Shown piece after piece: positions 35,476 through 48,974 of a DNA stretch of 64,000 nucleotides. Location of the stretch: contig CM042685.1 in the NCBI GenBank assembly GCA_023614405.1, forward strand, positions 87,038,684 through 87,102,683, read 5' to 3'. The stretch is from Avena insularis (Eukaryota; Streptophyta; Magnoliopsida; Poales; Poaceae). Each line of letters opens with the position of its first letter. Positions within the stretch are counted from its first letter, which is position 1. A model generated the notes under the pieces. The model was not told the origin of the DNA and made no database searches. It saw only the letters and a program-made list of their open reading frames with translations. A program made the position numbers and the translations under genes.

Positions 35476-37643
35476 CGAGATGATCTTGATAAAAAATACC
35501 TTATTAGTCTCCCTCTAACAAAACTATGGAGAACTATCATATAATCTCCTTATGTTTTCAAGACAGAACTCTCAACTACTCTCACCCCTAGGTTTTTCCA
35601 AAAACCTTCCTTAAAACCTTTCTCACTCTGATCTTAGTAGAAATAACAAGAGGTACTTATCTTACTTCAAGGAACAACCTCTTCAAAATACCCATGCTTA
35701 CCTCAAGCTAGGCTCGAGGATGACTTTGGTAGTAGTTTGACAAATTTGATAAGACGAATTGCCTTGATCTGCTCATTGCCTTGTTTGATTAGGAACTATA
35801 GTGAGCTAATCTAGTATCTCATCCCTCAGGACCCCAATCTATGTTTGTGATCATCAATCTCAAACCAAGCATCCAAATCTGGATCTATCCTAAGCCACTA
35901 AAGTGATCAGCTCCCTTCCTAATCATATCAATCCAAGGATAATCCCTTTTAATAGTTTCATACTCAGTGAAGACCCAATCTAAGCATGAATACTATCTAA
36001 TTAGTTAACACTTCAACATCATCTGCTTGATCAAGAGTTTGGAACCTAGCATTCCCTCAAAACCTACACTTGTACTCTAGTCTAAAACCCCAAATCTGCC
36101 AAAATGGCTAAGTGGAATTCTTATCTAGATTCAATCTTTGGAGCTCTACCTTTTCCAACCTATGTGCATTCTTGAGAATGTACTTGATACATATTGTATT
36201 ACATCATTAGTACTACCAAAGATCAATCTTACCCTTGGATTAACACTTCTGGATCCCACTCATCCATGATGGTCTTGTACTCAAGATAATAATCTTTTCG
36301 GCAAATCTTATCATCTTGCCTACTTTGGAAGAAGCTCACATCTTTATGCCACCTCCCATTGACAAACTCTTTGCATGATTATGACCTACTAATCATGGAC
36401 TATCAATCCCCACTTCACTTTTTTCCATTGGAGCTTTGTGTTTCTTAATCCCACATGTTTAGGAGGCATCAGGACAACTCTGTTATGGCAGCCTTATTTT
36501 CAACAAAAATTGCCATCACTCCTAAACCACCTCAAATACAACCAAGAACCACTCTTTCTGCCATGATCAGATATATAACTTGTTCTAGGTATCCATCTAT
36601 CCCTTGCACCAAGGTGAGCTTTGAGCTCCCTAATCCAACCATATTTAGGTGGCATAAAAATATCAAAACCCTAGATTCTCCCACATCTAGTTTCCATCCT
36701 TTTCACCACAATTCTTAAAAAACCAATAAGTCATTAAGGTATAAACCAAGTCTAAAACATCTACCTTGAATATAACCATCTCCAAATAATTTCCAAAATT
36801 ATTTGGATCCTCAAACTATTTAATTTCATTATCTTGCAAAATTCTCAAAATATTGTCTCATAAGGCAAGTTTGTTTTCCTCCAAACCAATCTGCCAAATC
36901 AATGCACATTTGAGTTCTCTACCTCATAATCCACCTTCCCATCTCAAAAAAAAATATCTTTGAGATTCCTTGTTATTTATTTTGCCCTTTTTCTTAAATG
37001 GCAGAAACAAGAATTATTTGCTTAAAAATACTTTTGTATCCAAATAAATTCCAATAAAATTATCCAATGTGTAATATGGTATTTAGGACCATATGAATAA
37101 AAAACCAGCCTTGCCCAATGTAAAAATATCACTTAAGCTCCTAGAAACCATTTCTTACCTATTTGAATAAATGATTTTAAGTCTACCAATAATCATTTGA
37201 AAAATCCCAAATAAATCTTGATCAGATGAATTGACATCCTCTATCTACTAGTACCATTTCCCCACATTCCTCAATGCAAATTTTCAAACTTCCTTCACAA
37301 CAATTGTTTGGGTCACTTTTGCCAATCTAGCTTTTGCTCAAATCAAAACCATCCAAACCCACATCAACTTGATCAACCCAAGATTGCACAGCACAACCCC
37401 ACTCCCTCCAGGTCGTGCACTATAGCCAAGCTACTGTAGCACATCCCTCTCTTGTCATTAGTGATTGGATGCGAGAGAGAGGACTTGTTAGTACAAACTC
37501 TAAAAATATCTCCACCCCAGTCCTCCCCTATCCTCTATGGTCGAATGAATGGCCCCACACACTCCTCTCCACCACCCTTGCTAGCCCTCCCCTCCTCTCT
37601 CTTGCCCTCCTACACATTGTCCACCATAGACCCCTCACTTCGG

Positions 37644-37652
37644 TTTATAAGG
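37644..37652 (+). promoter_or_regulatory. TATA-like site, LARD 3' LTR
   Basis: 'tttataagg' after a CT-rich stretch and before the GC-rich leader, at the same place as the site near 15480. Confidence 0.45.
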
Positions 37653-40374
37653 ACACAGGCCAGTACAGCCCCTCTCCCCTCCCCCTGGTTGGCTCCTCTC
37701 ACTCCACCAGACCGCCTCTGAGCTCTCTACCCTGCTCCCCTACTCTATTTGCTCGGGAGGAGGAGAAGGCACTTCGTCCTTCTCAAAGAAAACGAGCCCC
37801 GAGCTCCACCCCTCCTCTTTCCTCCTCTGCATGTCACCTAGCTGAGCTCCCCATTCCATTCTGAACCTAACCATGCCTCCCTCTCGCTACAGGAATGCCT
37901 CTAGCATTGTCGCCATCAATGCTCCGACGAAGCACTCTCCGCCGCTATCGCGGTAGATGCCCTCCTGGGCGGAAACCCCTCTGCCGCCCTCCCTAGGCTC
38001 GTCGTTCACCATCGCATCGCCCTATACCAACGCCAACCCCTCCCGAGCCCTCTGGTGAGCACCCCTGGACTCCCTCATACCGCCTAGAGTTTTTGCCGTG
38101 GCGCCCTCGCCGTGAGGTGGAAGATGGCCGGGAGGCGTAGATCTCGATCTAATCGAGCGGCTCCTGTTGTCCCGTACCCCTTCGCCTCTATGAGCTGCTG
38201 ACCGGCGGGCCCCGCCGCTCGGGAGACAGATCCCTCCCGCGCGTGCTGCAAGCCCTGATGGGTTGGCCCAACGGTGCTGGACCGTTGGCTTTTCATATCT
38301 GGCCCGTTTTCTTTTAAACCTTTAATTTTTATCCCAGATCTGAATGCAGGAAGTTTTGGTTTAAATCTATATAAAATGGAAAATAGCCTAGATCCTCCAT
38401 ATCTAAATTTTACTATGTTCCTGAATGTTGTGTCCAACATGCAGGACAAGTCCTTGGCTAAAATTATTTATCTTTATTTAGTGGTCTTTATTCTACTAGC
38501 ATGTATCTAACATATTGAATAAAACCCCTAGAAAGTTTTACTTATCCAATTGTGATGAATCAAGTTTCTTCTGATAGGTAATTGAATTTCCAATTTTTGG
38601 GACCTTTTCCCATGCCAAGTTGAACTATAATTTGACTGTAGCAAATATTTCAAAAACAGCACTATCCTGCACTTAGGAATTTCTCTAGGTCAAACCAAAA
38701 TAGGTATTGACCTAATTCCAACTCTCTGTAGACATACATAACCATATCCCTCAAAACCTAGAAGCCTAATTTTTATTGAGGCTTCTTTGAATTTTGGTGA
38801 ATTAATAACTTCTATGCATGGTTATTTCACCAATAAATCCACCACATGAGTTATGTGAACCCAAAATGGGTGATTAAAATTTCTACAAAAAGGTAGTACA
38901 ACTACCTAACTTGTGTCCTTGGAATCATACCAAAATCTTATATAGATTTAATCTGGTAAAAATGACAAAAACCATCCAGTACTGCCTTTGGGATTTTCCT
39001 GAGGGCATTCTGATAATAATTTTGTGTTGATTAAAACTCTTAGTGAATCAGTCCATCAAATACTATATAATCACCCAAGGAAATTATTTCCTCAAACTAG
39101 AGCTTTATTTACTATAAAATCCATTATAAATCGATGGTAATTGATACAATAGTGAGACCATTTCTGTTGGCTTCTTTATCAATATCTATCTAATGACATC
39201 ACTTGTGCACAACTTTATAATGCATCACATATCCTTGTTCTAAAACCCCTTATCTAGCTAGTTTTTACTATAAATCTTAAATAGAAAATCCACCAATGCA
39301 ACCAAAACATTTCCTTTGTATCCCCCAACCAAATCCCAAATCCATACTGATCTATAAACTTGTTTTCTCAATTGCTTGTTGTATGGATTGGTGTTTGTAT
39401 GCAATGTATTGATGGTGGTGTTGTTTGTTTGCATGTATGCTCGACAAAGACGATAGTTGCGTTGCGTGACACCGAGAAGAAGGAAGCATCAGGTGTTTTT
39501 GATTATTATTGTATTCTGTATTCTGGTTTTCTAAAGAAGTCACGGGACGTCTCGCTGGTCGCAGGCAAGCCACCTTCATGCTCATAAGCCCTTGTCCTAC
39601 TGTTTTACTTCTGCATGTTTTATGTACTGTTTATGAAACTGCATTGTTTCACTTATGATACTTTTATATCTGGTAGTGTCTTGGCTCCTCCATCTAATAC
39701 CATTTGCACTACTAAGTGCAACCCCTTTGATTACACCTACTTTCCCTAGTATGGTAGAAGGTTTCATAACGCCATAACCCCTTGGAGACCCCGTTTTAGC
39801 CGAAGAAAAAGTCTAAGATGGGAAGACCCCGGAAAAGCTTACAGAAATGTTTTATGAGAAAACCTTGGTGAGGCATGGCCTACCAAGTGAATTTGAAAAT
39901 GAAAAAGGTTTTTGTTTTACAAAAAGGGCTGGACGAAAGATGGAGGAAAATGTTTATGAAAATGCACCCAGTTCTTTGCAGTTTTTCTTGAACAATTCAC
40001 CTATGCAACCATATTACTCTAGAATAGGACAGGTCTGGAAGTTTATCTAATCCGGTATATGTGCCTCGCACTACTACGGGGGAGGACAAATCCACGGAGG
40101 TTGGGCCTTCACCTGTAAAGGCCCATGTGAAACATCGTCCTAGGGAAGGTACATACTGTCTAAGGATGGCCAAACGATACTATGAGCCCCTCATTGAAAG
40201 CGCACACTAGTCGAGGTGCAAAACACGCTCCGGCTGGCTTGAGACTATATAGGGAGTCCCGGTTTGGAGGGGATTATCCTCATAGGGTAGGCACTTGTAT
40301 CGGAGAGGTCATCCGGAAGGTCCTGACCTGTTATTCGACCCATGATCGGTGTAGATAAAGGATGGGTAATCGGA

Positions 40375-40440
40375 TAGTGTGGGTAAAGTGTACAACCTCT
40401 GCAGAGTGTAAATCTATTCGAATAGTCGTGTCCGCGTTCA
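40375..40440 (+). other. U5 palindrome block, LARD 3' LTR
   Basis: AAGTGTACAA, perfect palindrome CTCTGCAGAG and perfect palindrome CTATTCGAATAG in order, the best-preserved example in the window. Confidence 0.75.
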
Positions 40441-41108
40441 TGGACGGTTGGGAAGGCTACTGTAGATCGGTGTTGGTTTTGATTTCAAAAAGGACTTCGG
40501 AAAGGAAATGGTTTGGAACTATTTTTACCATGAGTTGGTCGGGAAAAAGGAGGAAGGAGTTTGGTCATGAGATGACCGGAAGGAAAACAAATGGGTGACC
40601 CAATCCTAGTGTTTTATTAAAACTTTTCAAAAAGGTTTCGAAAATGTTTACAAAAGTTTTTCAACAAAGATATAGAGATATGCTATATCTACAAGAGAAA
40701 CTAGTTTATAAAAGAACCTCTCATAGAGCCATCCTACTACAGCCATATTGCATATCAATTATTATGGTTCTCTTAAGGTGGTTTGCGAGTACATTCAAAG
40801 TACTCACCGGCATTGTCCCTGGCTATTTACTTGGCCAGACTTTTCAGAAGCAAGAGGAATGATGGAGGCTGCTGACGTCTATGCGAGCTAGGCCGTCTTC
40901 CCAGTAAGTTACCTGTAGGTTAAGGAATGACATGGGATCTCCGCTATTTGTGTTGTAATCGCCATAACAGCCACTTTGTAAGTTTTGTAATTGATACTTT
41001 CTGGATGTTGTAATGATACTGGTTGGTTATGCTCACGGCTCACTGATCATGGGAACGAGAATTGTATGCATAACGGGTATTATCAGAACGTAAATCCGGG
41101 GTGCCACA

Positions 41109-41113
41109 ATAGG
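41109..41113. other. Target-site duplication of the LARD, right copy (ATAGG)
   Basis: Exact repeat of 13041-13045. Confidence 0.9.
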
Positions 41114-44100
41114 TCTTATCATGTAGATTAATAAAAGCTCTAGATCCTCTAATGGATAAGAACCAAATAGGAACCAAGAATAATACTGCCAGGTATTTAA
41201 AATTTTGAGCTCTCTCCGAAATATATGATCAAGTTACTCAGTCGAGAGCCCCTCTTGATAGTATGGTTATCTATCCTATAAACCGGTCTCCCAACTAACA
41301 ACATGAGACCAAAAAAGGTAAAACATATCATGATCATACATTTGCCTTGAGCTTTCCACTTGAGCTTGATGTGGATTATCTTTTCCTCCTTAATATAGAA
41401 CTTCTTTCTTGATTTCTCTTGCTTGTGTTTTCTTGATGGTTATTTGCGAATTTCTCCCCCATACACCATGGGGAAGCCACTTCTGTGAACTTTTCTTCAT
41501 CAATCCATGATCACCGAGGATGTTAAGCATCAAGCATGATATATCCTAGAGATGTAGCATATTGAGCTTGAACTTCATTTCTTCTAACTCCATTAGGATG
41601 ATGTCTTGAATATACACATGAGGAACTCTATCTTCTTCTTCAATACACTCTTGATCTTCTTTTTTATTCTTCTTCTTCTTGTCGTTGTTCTTCTTTACTT
41701 GATTCCAATAGTCCCAAAGCCTTTGGGCATTGCTTCTTATTCTTCTTCACCCTTGAAGCCAACACATGCTCCAAGTGATGGCAATAGACAATTCCTACAA
41801 GTTCCACTAAATGCAATCATTGGTCCATAGAGACTGACATTAATTACCAAAACAACACATAGAGGTCCACATGAACTTTCAATCTCGTCCATTTTGGTTA
41901 TTTATGACAATCCCTTTGAGAGAGTTTATATAAGAAATTTTAACGAATAAAATAGTAGCAGAATATCAAATACTGCACAAATATGTGATATTGGTACAAC
42001 AACAATATATAGAGCAAACACCCCAACAATTATATGCATGTGTGATGAACTTGAATTTCATTGCATATATTGCCAATCATTGTCATTGGTGGAGTTTCCT
42101 CTATATATACTACATGCTAAGCAACAACAAAGATGCAATAGCATGAAAGGCAAATGCTTAAGGACAAACTCAAATCATAAACCAACTTCCCTTAAACCGT
42201 CGAAAACTTCTCCCCCATTGGCATTGATTGCCGAAATGGGTGACAAGTTCTAGAAGGCCAATATAGTGATAATTCCTTCAAAGGTGAATTCGCATCTATC
42301 CAATGATGAATACTCAGGAGGAAGTAGAACTATACTGAGGACCCTAAGATTTCCAAATAAATAAAATGAAATAAGCATCGACAAACGATGCAAGAAATCA
42401 CGAGATCATACAAACCAATTGAAAACAACAAATGATACCAAATGGAAACAACAAGATATTATGATATGAGTAAAAGATTGTTTTAACTGAAAATATAGAA
42501 GCTCCCCAAGACTTGTGCATAAATTAGAATAATTGCATTAGAATACATAATTAATAAACATGGAAGCCTCACTCCCCCATAAGCATTTAAAACACAACGA
42601 ATGAGAGAGACGACAAATGAGCATTCTTAAATGAATTAGAGGAGCTCCCCAAAGATTATGCACCAATTATGATAATTGCATTTGGGAAGAAAGTGAATAA
42701 TCATGGAATCCTCACTCATCCAAATTCATTTAACAATACGATGCATGAGAGAACAAATATGAGTGCCGAAGATGCAAACACAAGAAAAATAACTCATTGG
42801 AAAATAAATTTGGAAACCACTGAAGCATAAAAAATAAATAGAAAGGTGGTCTCCAAGGAATAAAATTTCCACGAAACATATCTTCTCTTATGTGTATAGG
42901 TTTATAAGTGGAAAACATCACAAAGAAATATTCCCACAAGGAAACAAGCACGCACAAAGAAGATATACAATAAATAACACGGAAAACAAAATGAAGTAAT
43001 AATATATACCAATAAGATTTTTGCTTGAAAGCATTGCCAAAGGCACAATTTTATCTTATTGTTCACTAATGAGCTTCAAACACCATCACACCACATACAT
43101 TACAACCATAAACAAGGGAAAAGGAGATAGTTGGAATATGTGGAGAAAGGCAACAGGTATCACAAAGGAAACATCAACTAGCAAAACATCACTATTGCAC
43201 ATGAGAGAAGTTGATGAAAATATAGGCAATAAAATTGCTAGAGTTACATATTTGGTATTGGTTAATCATATGTATGATTTTTTATAGTAACAATTATATG
43301 CACTAATCTCAACTTACATATATTTTCATTAGGGAGTTATTTTAAAAACAAAGCTAGAACCACAACAAATGCAAATACAAGAATTCATGCTAGAAGGCAA
43401 CCCAAGAACGGTTGGAAGCAAGATATATGAGCATGAGAGAGAGATACTTGTTACCGAGATATCATTGATAGGATATAGTAGATATGAGTTCGTCGATCAT
43501 CTTATATCTTGCCTCCAATTTTAATGCATGCACCACTTCTTCAAAATTGAGAGACAAGCATCAAATATATCTCCAATGTACCTAAAACACATTATGTACA
43601 AAAAGAACCCCAAACAAATTGGGTCCAAATAAGTTAGAGAATACATAGGAGAGACTCCACATAATTATGTGCATATTGATATGAAATTGAATTTCATGCA
43701 TAACTTAGACGATGGGATTTAGTGGAGTTTCCCCTATATATTGGATTAAAGAAAGGAAGCAAGCCATGATATAAACAAGAACTAAATACGCATGCACAAG
43801 ACTTTAAAGAACCAAAAAGGTGATACAATTTGAACAAAAATATCAAGTAAACCCAGATGGCACATACAAGTGTGTGACATGACAAATGGTGTAAATTGTA
43901 TCAAAGAACCAATTCAACACATGAAACATCACAAATTAAACAAATGAACTAGAAATAGTCCAAAGAGAAAAAGATAGACACGAACACTAATTCTCAAGGA
44001 TTTATCTCACTCTTAAAGGTCAAATCGAGAAACATGGAACAAGATAAAACCAACTACAAACAAGCACAAGGTTCCAACAAATAAACCAAACTCTCCACAC

Positions 44101-44270
44101 TATTCATGATGAAAAAAATACCAAAACAAAATGATTGAACTTCCAAGCACATAAAACATGATATGGAACAAAACAAGAGGCATAAATATGAGTGTTCTAA
44201 ATAATATAGGAGATCTCCCCCATGGCATTATGTAGGATTTTCCTTTTGAATGCAAAATGCACACAAATGG
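41114..44270. repeat. Element X, copy 2, right part
   Basis: Continues 11610-13045 after the LARD. From 41201 on it is the second copy of the sequence that opens the window. The join to the reverse LARD LTR at 44271 is the same as at 3078. I see no gene: the short frames here mirror those of copy 1 and show no conserved protein. Confidence 0.6.
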
Positions 44271-46721
44271 TGTGGGACCCTGGATTTATGGTCCTAGAAT
44301 CCCCCGTTATGCCTGCAATTCACCTTCCCGTGATCAGTGAGCCATGATCAGAGCTTCTAGTATCATAACAACATCCTTAAATTAATGCAGTAGAAGACAT
44401 ACATATTGCCATTATGGTGGTACAAATATTAGAAACGAATTTCTTCAATTGGAGCCCATGTCATGCCTTAACCTATTAGCGAATGACTGGGAAGATGGCC
44501 TAGATCGCATAGACGTCAGTATCTCCTTCAATCTCCTTGTTTTTGTAAACCTGGGCAAGTAAATAGCCAGGGACAATGCCGGTGAGTACTTTGAATATAC
44601 TCGCAAACCAACCTATGATAATTACAAAGAGGATATGCAATATGGATGTGGTAGTAGGAGGGCTCCATAAGGGCTTCTTTTCTAAAATAGTTTCTCTTGT
44701 ATATGTAGCATCTACAAGGTTTAGTTGAAAAAATTTGTAAAACCTTTGGAAAGTATTTTTGAATTTTTTTAGAAATACTAGGATTTGGTACCATATTTCA
44801 AATCCACGGTCCTCGAATGACCGGATTTTCTTCCTCCTTGCTCCTCAACATCACATCACCTTCTCTGGTGTCCTTCAGACCACTAGGTTTAGAACACACT
44901 TTATTTTATGAAATCCTTTTTGGAAAAAAAAACAGCACCGCTCTATAGCAACCTTCGCAACCGTCCATGACCATGGACACGGCTATTCGAATAGATTTAC
45001 ACTCTACAGAGGTTGTACACTTTACCCACACCAAACGGGTACCCTGCCCTGATACACACTGATCGTGGGTCGAGCAACCGATCAAGACCCTCGAAATACC
45101 ACTTTAGGATGGGCCCTACCATGAGTTGTTCGTCTCAACAATGGGATGTCTGGATCCATGGACCAACCATAGTGCATCCCAACGCCTCGAGAGCCAGCAC
45201 TTTCAATGAGAGGCTCATAGTATCGCCCGGTCACTCACATGGGTGATCCTGCTTCCTCCAGGTGACTGACTCGCAGTTGACCCTTTTTGTAAAGGCGAGC
45301 CCAAAATTTGAGGGAGTTTATCCCTTATAAGTAGTTTTGAGAATTCCCACAATAGTGTAGCAAACATTAAGCCCAGCCATGTCCCACTCCATGGTAGTGT
45401 GGTTGCACGAGTTAATTTTTCTAGCAAAACTACAAAGGACCGGGTGCCTTTTTGTAAACCTTTTTTCTCCGTCCTTCGTCCCACTTTTTTTTAAAACAAA
45501 ACCTTTTTCATTTTTCAAATTTCTATTGGTAGATCGAACCTCGCCAAGGTTTTTTCATAAAACATTTTTATAGTCCTTTTTCAGGGTCTTCCCATCCCAT
45601 ACTTTACTTTGGCTGAAATCGGCTCTCCGATGGAGGGTGGTGTCATTCACCACTTACTATACTAAGGAACGGTATGTGTCACCAGAAAGGGTTGTACCTA
45701 GTGGTACTAAAGAGGTAATGATTTGGAGGAATGATATGTCCAATATGCATCACCATTCTATATCATAATTTTTCTCTATTCATTTATATATTTCATATTA
45801 ATATGTGTTACTTATGTCTTTTCATTTGTTTTTGCATGTTGGATGATTCTTGGAGGATGAACTGCTGGAGTCAGGATTCTGATGGAAAAAAGCGGTGTTT
45901 TGATGCAATTTTGCGAAGATCAGAAAAATACCAGAAAAACTATGGAAAATCCTATTTTCCCAGAAGACGAAGAATGCCACAAGGGGAGGCGGAGATGGGC
46001 CATAGGGGGCCCACACCCCCCAGGCACGGGCCACACCTAGGCCGTGCCTACAGGGGGTGTGGCCCACCTCTGGCTCCTGTCTATCGCCTATATCTTCTCC
46101 TCAAAACCCTAATACACGAGGGAGCGACCATAGAAAGATTCCACCGCCTCTACAAGGCGGAAAACACAGAGAGAAAGAGCTCTACGGGAGACAGATTTCT
46201 GTTAGGAAATTCCTTCTCGGAGAGGGGAGATCGTCACCATCAACACCATCATTAAGCTAGACTTCATCGGTATCATCATCATCATCATCACCCACACCAT
46301 CATCACCACTCCATCCTGTTGTAACAATTGAGTTGAATCTTGCATAGTTCTTAGGGGAAACTTTCCCGGTATTGATTACTATTGTGGTTGATGCTTGTGA
46401 GTGGAACCATTGGATTATTGTTATGTTCAGATTGTTATTCATCACAAAATCATCTTTTATCTTGATCCATATGATGTCTAGTGAGTACTTCGTTTAGTTC
46501 TCGAGGACATGGGAGAAGTCATGTTGTTAATAGTGGATTTGTGTTGGGATATTATTCAATGGTTTAGTATTTAAGTTGTGGTGCTATTCTTCTAGTGGTG
46601 TCATGTGAACATCGACTACATGATACTTCACAATTTATGGGCCTAGGGGAATGCATTGTGTATTTATCTACTAATTGTGGGGTTGCCGGAGTGATAGAAA
46701 CCAGAACCCCCGTTAGGAAAC

Positions 46722-46726
46722 CATTG
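46722..46726. other. Target-site duplication of the Copia, left copy (CATTG)
   Basis: CATTG is repeated exactly at 55093-55097. The uninterrupted solo LTR copy has a single CATTG at the matching place (near 5625). Confidence 0.9.
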
Positions 46727-48381
46727 TGTAGGGTTCGCAGCATAGAAAACAAAAAATTTCCTACGATGTGAACTATGTACCAAGATCTATCTATTAGATA
46801 CAAACAACGGGCGGATGTATATCCATAGAGAACATACCCTTGAAGACCGACAAAGATAAACGAGTTCAACTCGTGGTTGATGTAGACGATCTCTTGCCGA
46901 TCTCAAGATCCAGAGGAAGTCCTAGCGCCGCAAATCAGCAGCGCATCCGTGGTCGCACACACGTTCGAGGCACCGATCAACTTCCGCCTCCTCGCTCTAG
47001 TGATGCAGTGGAAGCACAACTCTTTCTTGCCGAATAGCCACCGGGAACATGTATCTCGCTAGTCCGAGACCATGGGGAATAAATTCTTGAGGGGGAGAGA
47101 GATCCTTCACGAGGAGGTGTGAGTGAGAAGTGAGGAGAGGGGTGCCTTTTATAGGAGGAGGGGGGCACCCAAGGGGGTGGCCGCCGGCCATGGGGGCTGC
47201 CCCCTCCCCTCCTTTATTCATGTGGGTGGACACTCCACTCACAAAATTCCTTTAAATTCCCTCCACTCAAAATCCCACTCAAACATGCCATTAAATTTGC
47301 ACCAAATTTAATGAAAACTCTAATTAAATAAAACTCTTTTATTTTATTCAGAATTTTTTCAATTACTTTAATGACAAACATTCACAAATAACCCCTTGCT
47401 AGAATTATATTTCACATGCATAACCACTTTATGCAATTTCACCCAAAAACCTGTTTCGGTATCTAGTGAAATAAATTCCTGCGCTTGTTCATTCTTTCGG
47501 CATGAAACTTTTGCTCCAATTAGATGTCGGTGTCTCTTAAGTGTGTCACCCTACGGTTCGTGAATAATGCGGACATGATCGAGACCCCTCTCAGATCAAT
47601 AATTAGAAGCGGGATCTGGAGACCCATACTGACTCCCACACATTAAACGATGACTTTCTTGTGATCGTCAGAACCTTTTACACTAGTATCTTAATCCCTT
47701 TGTTTCACGATATATTACATGTCGGAGATTCAATCATCGGTATCTCCATACCTAGTTTGATCTCGTTACTGACATGCACTCTTTTCTTGTTCCCGTGATA
47801 TAACATTCTAGTGATCAAATCACTTGCTTGCAAGCTAATCACTGTGATATCACCGAGAGGGCCCAGAGTATATCTATCCGTCATCAGGATGAACAAATTC
47901 CACTCTCGATCCATGAGCCTCAACATAGTACTTTATTAGTTCTGAATCCATCTTTATAATCACCCTATTACGGTGTGACGTTTGATGTTATCAAGAAACT
48001 CTTCCGGTGTTAGTGATTGACATGATCTCATGGTCTAAGGATTAGGATCACTTTGTAAGTTGTTATAGCCATATAAACTCAATGACTTTGATCGTAATGC
48101 TATACTTCGGATGAATGTTCATCACACCATTACACTAATGTTGTGATCCCGTTATTAACAACATCCAATGCCCATGATCAAGAAACCTTGATCATCTTGT
48201 TAATCAACGAGCTAGTTTATGAGAGAGGCACAACTAGGAACTTCTTGTTTGTTTATTAAACACACATGTATTAATGTTTCCGTATTAATACAATTATAGC
48301 ATGCAAAATAAACATCTATCATATACTTGGAATACACATAAGAAACACTTTATTATTGCCTCTCAGGGCATATTCCCTTCA
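46727..48381 (-). mobile_element. Copia 3' LTR (left copy)
   Basis: 1655 bp, TGTAGGGTTC...CCCTTCA on the plus strand. TATA box CCTATAAAA on the minus strand at 47147-47155. It differs from the right LTR at scattered positions, about eight in the first 160 bp. Confidence 0.9.
47147..47155 (-). promoter_or_regulatory. TATA box, Copia 3' LTR
   Basis: Minus strand CCTATAAAA between G-rich and C-rich stretches; the same at 53858-53866. Confidence 0.7.
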
Positions 48382-48382
48382 G

Positions 48383-48394
48383 TATCCCACTTGC
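48383..48394 (-). promoter_or_regulatory. Polypurine tract, Copia
   Basis: Minus strand, GCAAGTGGGATA just before the LTR start TGAAGGG. Confidence 0.65.
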
Positions 48395-48413
48395 ACTAGA
48401 GACAATAATCTAG

Positions 48414-48974
48414 TTACATAGTGATAAATCTAACACCCATCGAGTTCTGGTGTTGATCATGTTTTGCTCTAGGGAGAGTTTTAGTCAACGGATCTGCTAC
48501 ATTGAGATCCGTATGTACTTTACAAATCTTTATATCTCCATCCTTGACATGCTCTCGGATGGAGTGAAACCGACGCTTAATATGCTTGGAATGCTTGTGA
48601 GACCTTGGCTCTTTGGCATTGGCAATGGCACCATTGTTGTCACAATATATCAGCATTGGGTCCAACGCGTTTGTAACCACTCCTAGTTCGGATATGAACT
48701 CCTTCATCCAAACTGCTTCCTGAGCCGCTTCTGAAGCAGCAACATATTCGGCCTCCGTTGTTGATCCCGCCACCACAGGTTGTTTGGAGCTCCTCCAACT
48801 AACCGCTCCGCCATTCATGAGAAATACGTATCCGAATTGAGACTTAGAGTCATCCGGATGGGTGTCAAAGCTAGTGTCAACATAACACTTAGCGACGATC
48901 TCCTCTTCACCTCCGTATACAAGAAACATATCCTTTGTTCTTCGTAAGTACTTAAGGATATTCTTGACCGCTAT
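48414..48974 (-). pseudogene. Copia RNase H (broken)
   Basis: Would degrade the RNA strand during reverse transcription. Motifs: 'KCYVDTSFDTHPDDSKSQFGY', 'WRSSKQPVVAGSTTEAEYVA', 'IYCDNNGAIANAKEP', 'HSKHIKRRFHSIREHV' and 'VADPLTKTLP', the typical Copia C-terminus. It is joined in frame to RT but separated by a TAG at 48975-48977, where relatives carry W. The first codons lie in the stretch from 48974 to 48930, upstream of the first M. Confidence 0.9.

Larger units (their letters stand above)
13046..41108 (+). mobile_element. Complete LARD-like LTR retrotransposon, interrupted by a Gypsy element
   Basis: Both ends are TG...CA and flanked by the perfect 5-bp TSD ATAGG. Without the nested Gypsy and one copy of its TSD it is 14070 bp: 5' LTR 5818 bp, interior 2374 bp, 3' LTR 5878 bp. 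It has a primer-binding site and a polypurine tract but no protein gene, which is the definition of a large retrotransposon derivative (LARD). Published barley LARDs have shorter LTRs (about 4.5 kb) and a longer interior (about 3.5 kb), so these proportions are unusual. Its termini and U5 resemble those of the Gypsy inside it, which suggests mobilisation by proteins of that family. Confidence 0.9.
35476..41108 (+). mobile_element. LARD 3' LTR, remaining 5633 bp
   Basis: Collinear with 13275-18863. It ends GGGGTGCCACA, followed by the TSD ATAGG. It contains the better-preserved TATA-like site (37644-37652) and the U5 palindromes CTCTGCAGAG and CTATTCGAATAG (40414-40425), the latter about 683 bp before the LTR end. 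Confidence 0.9.
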
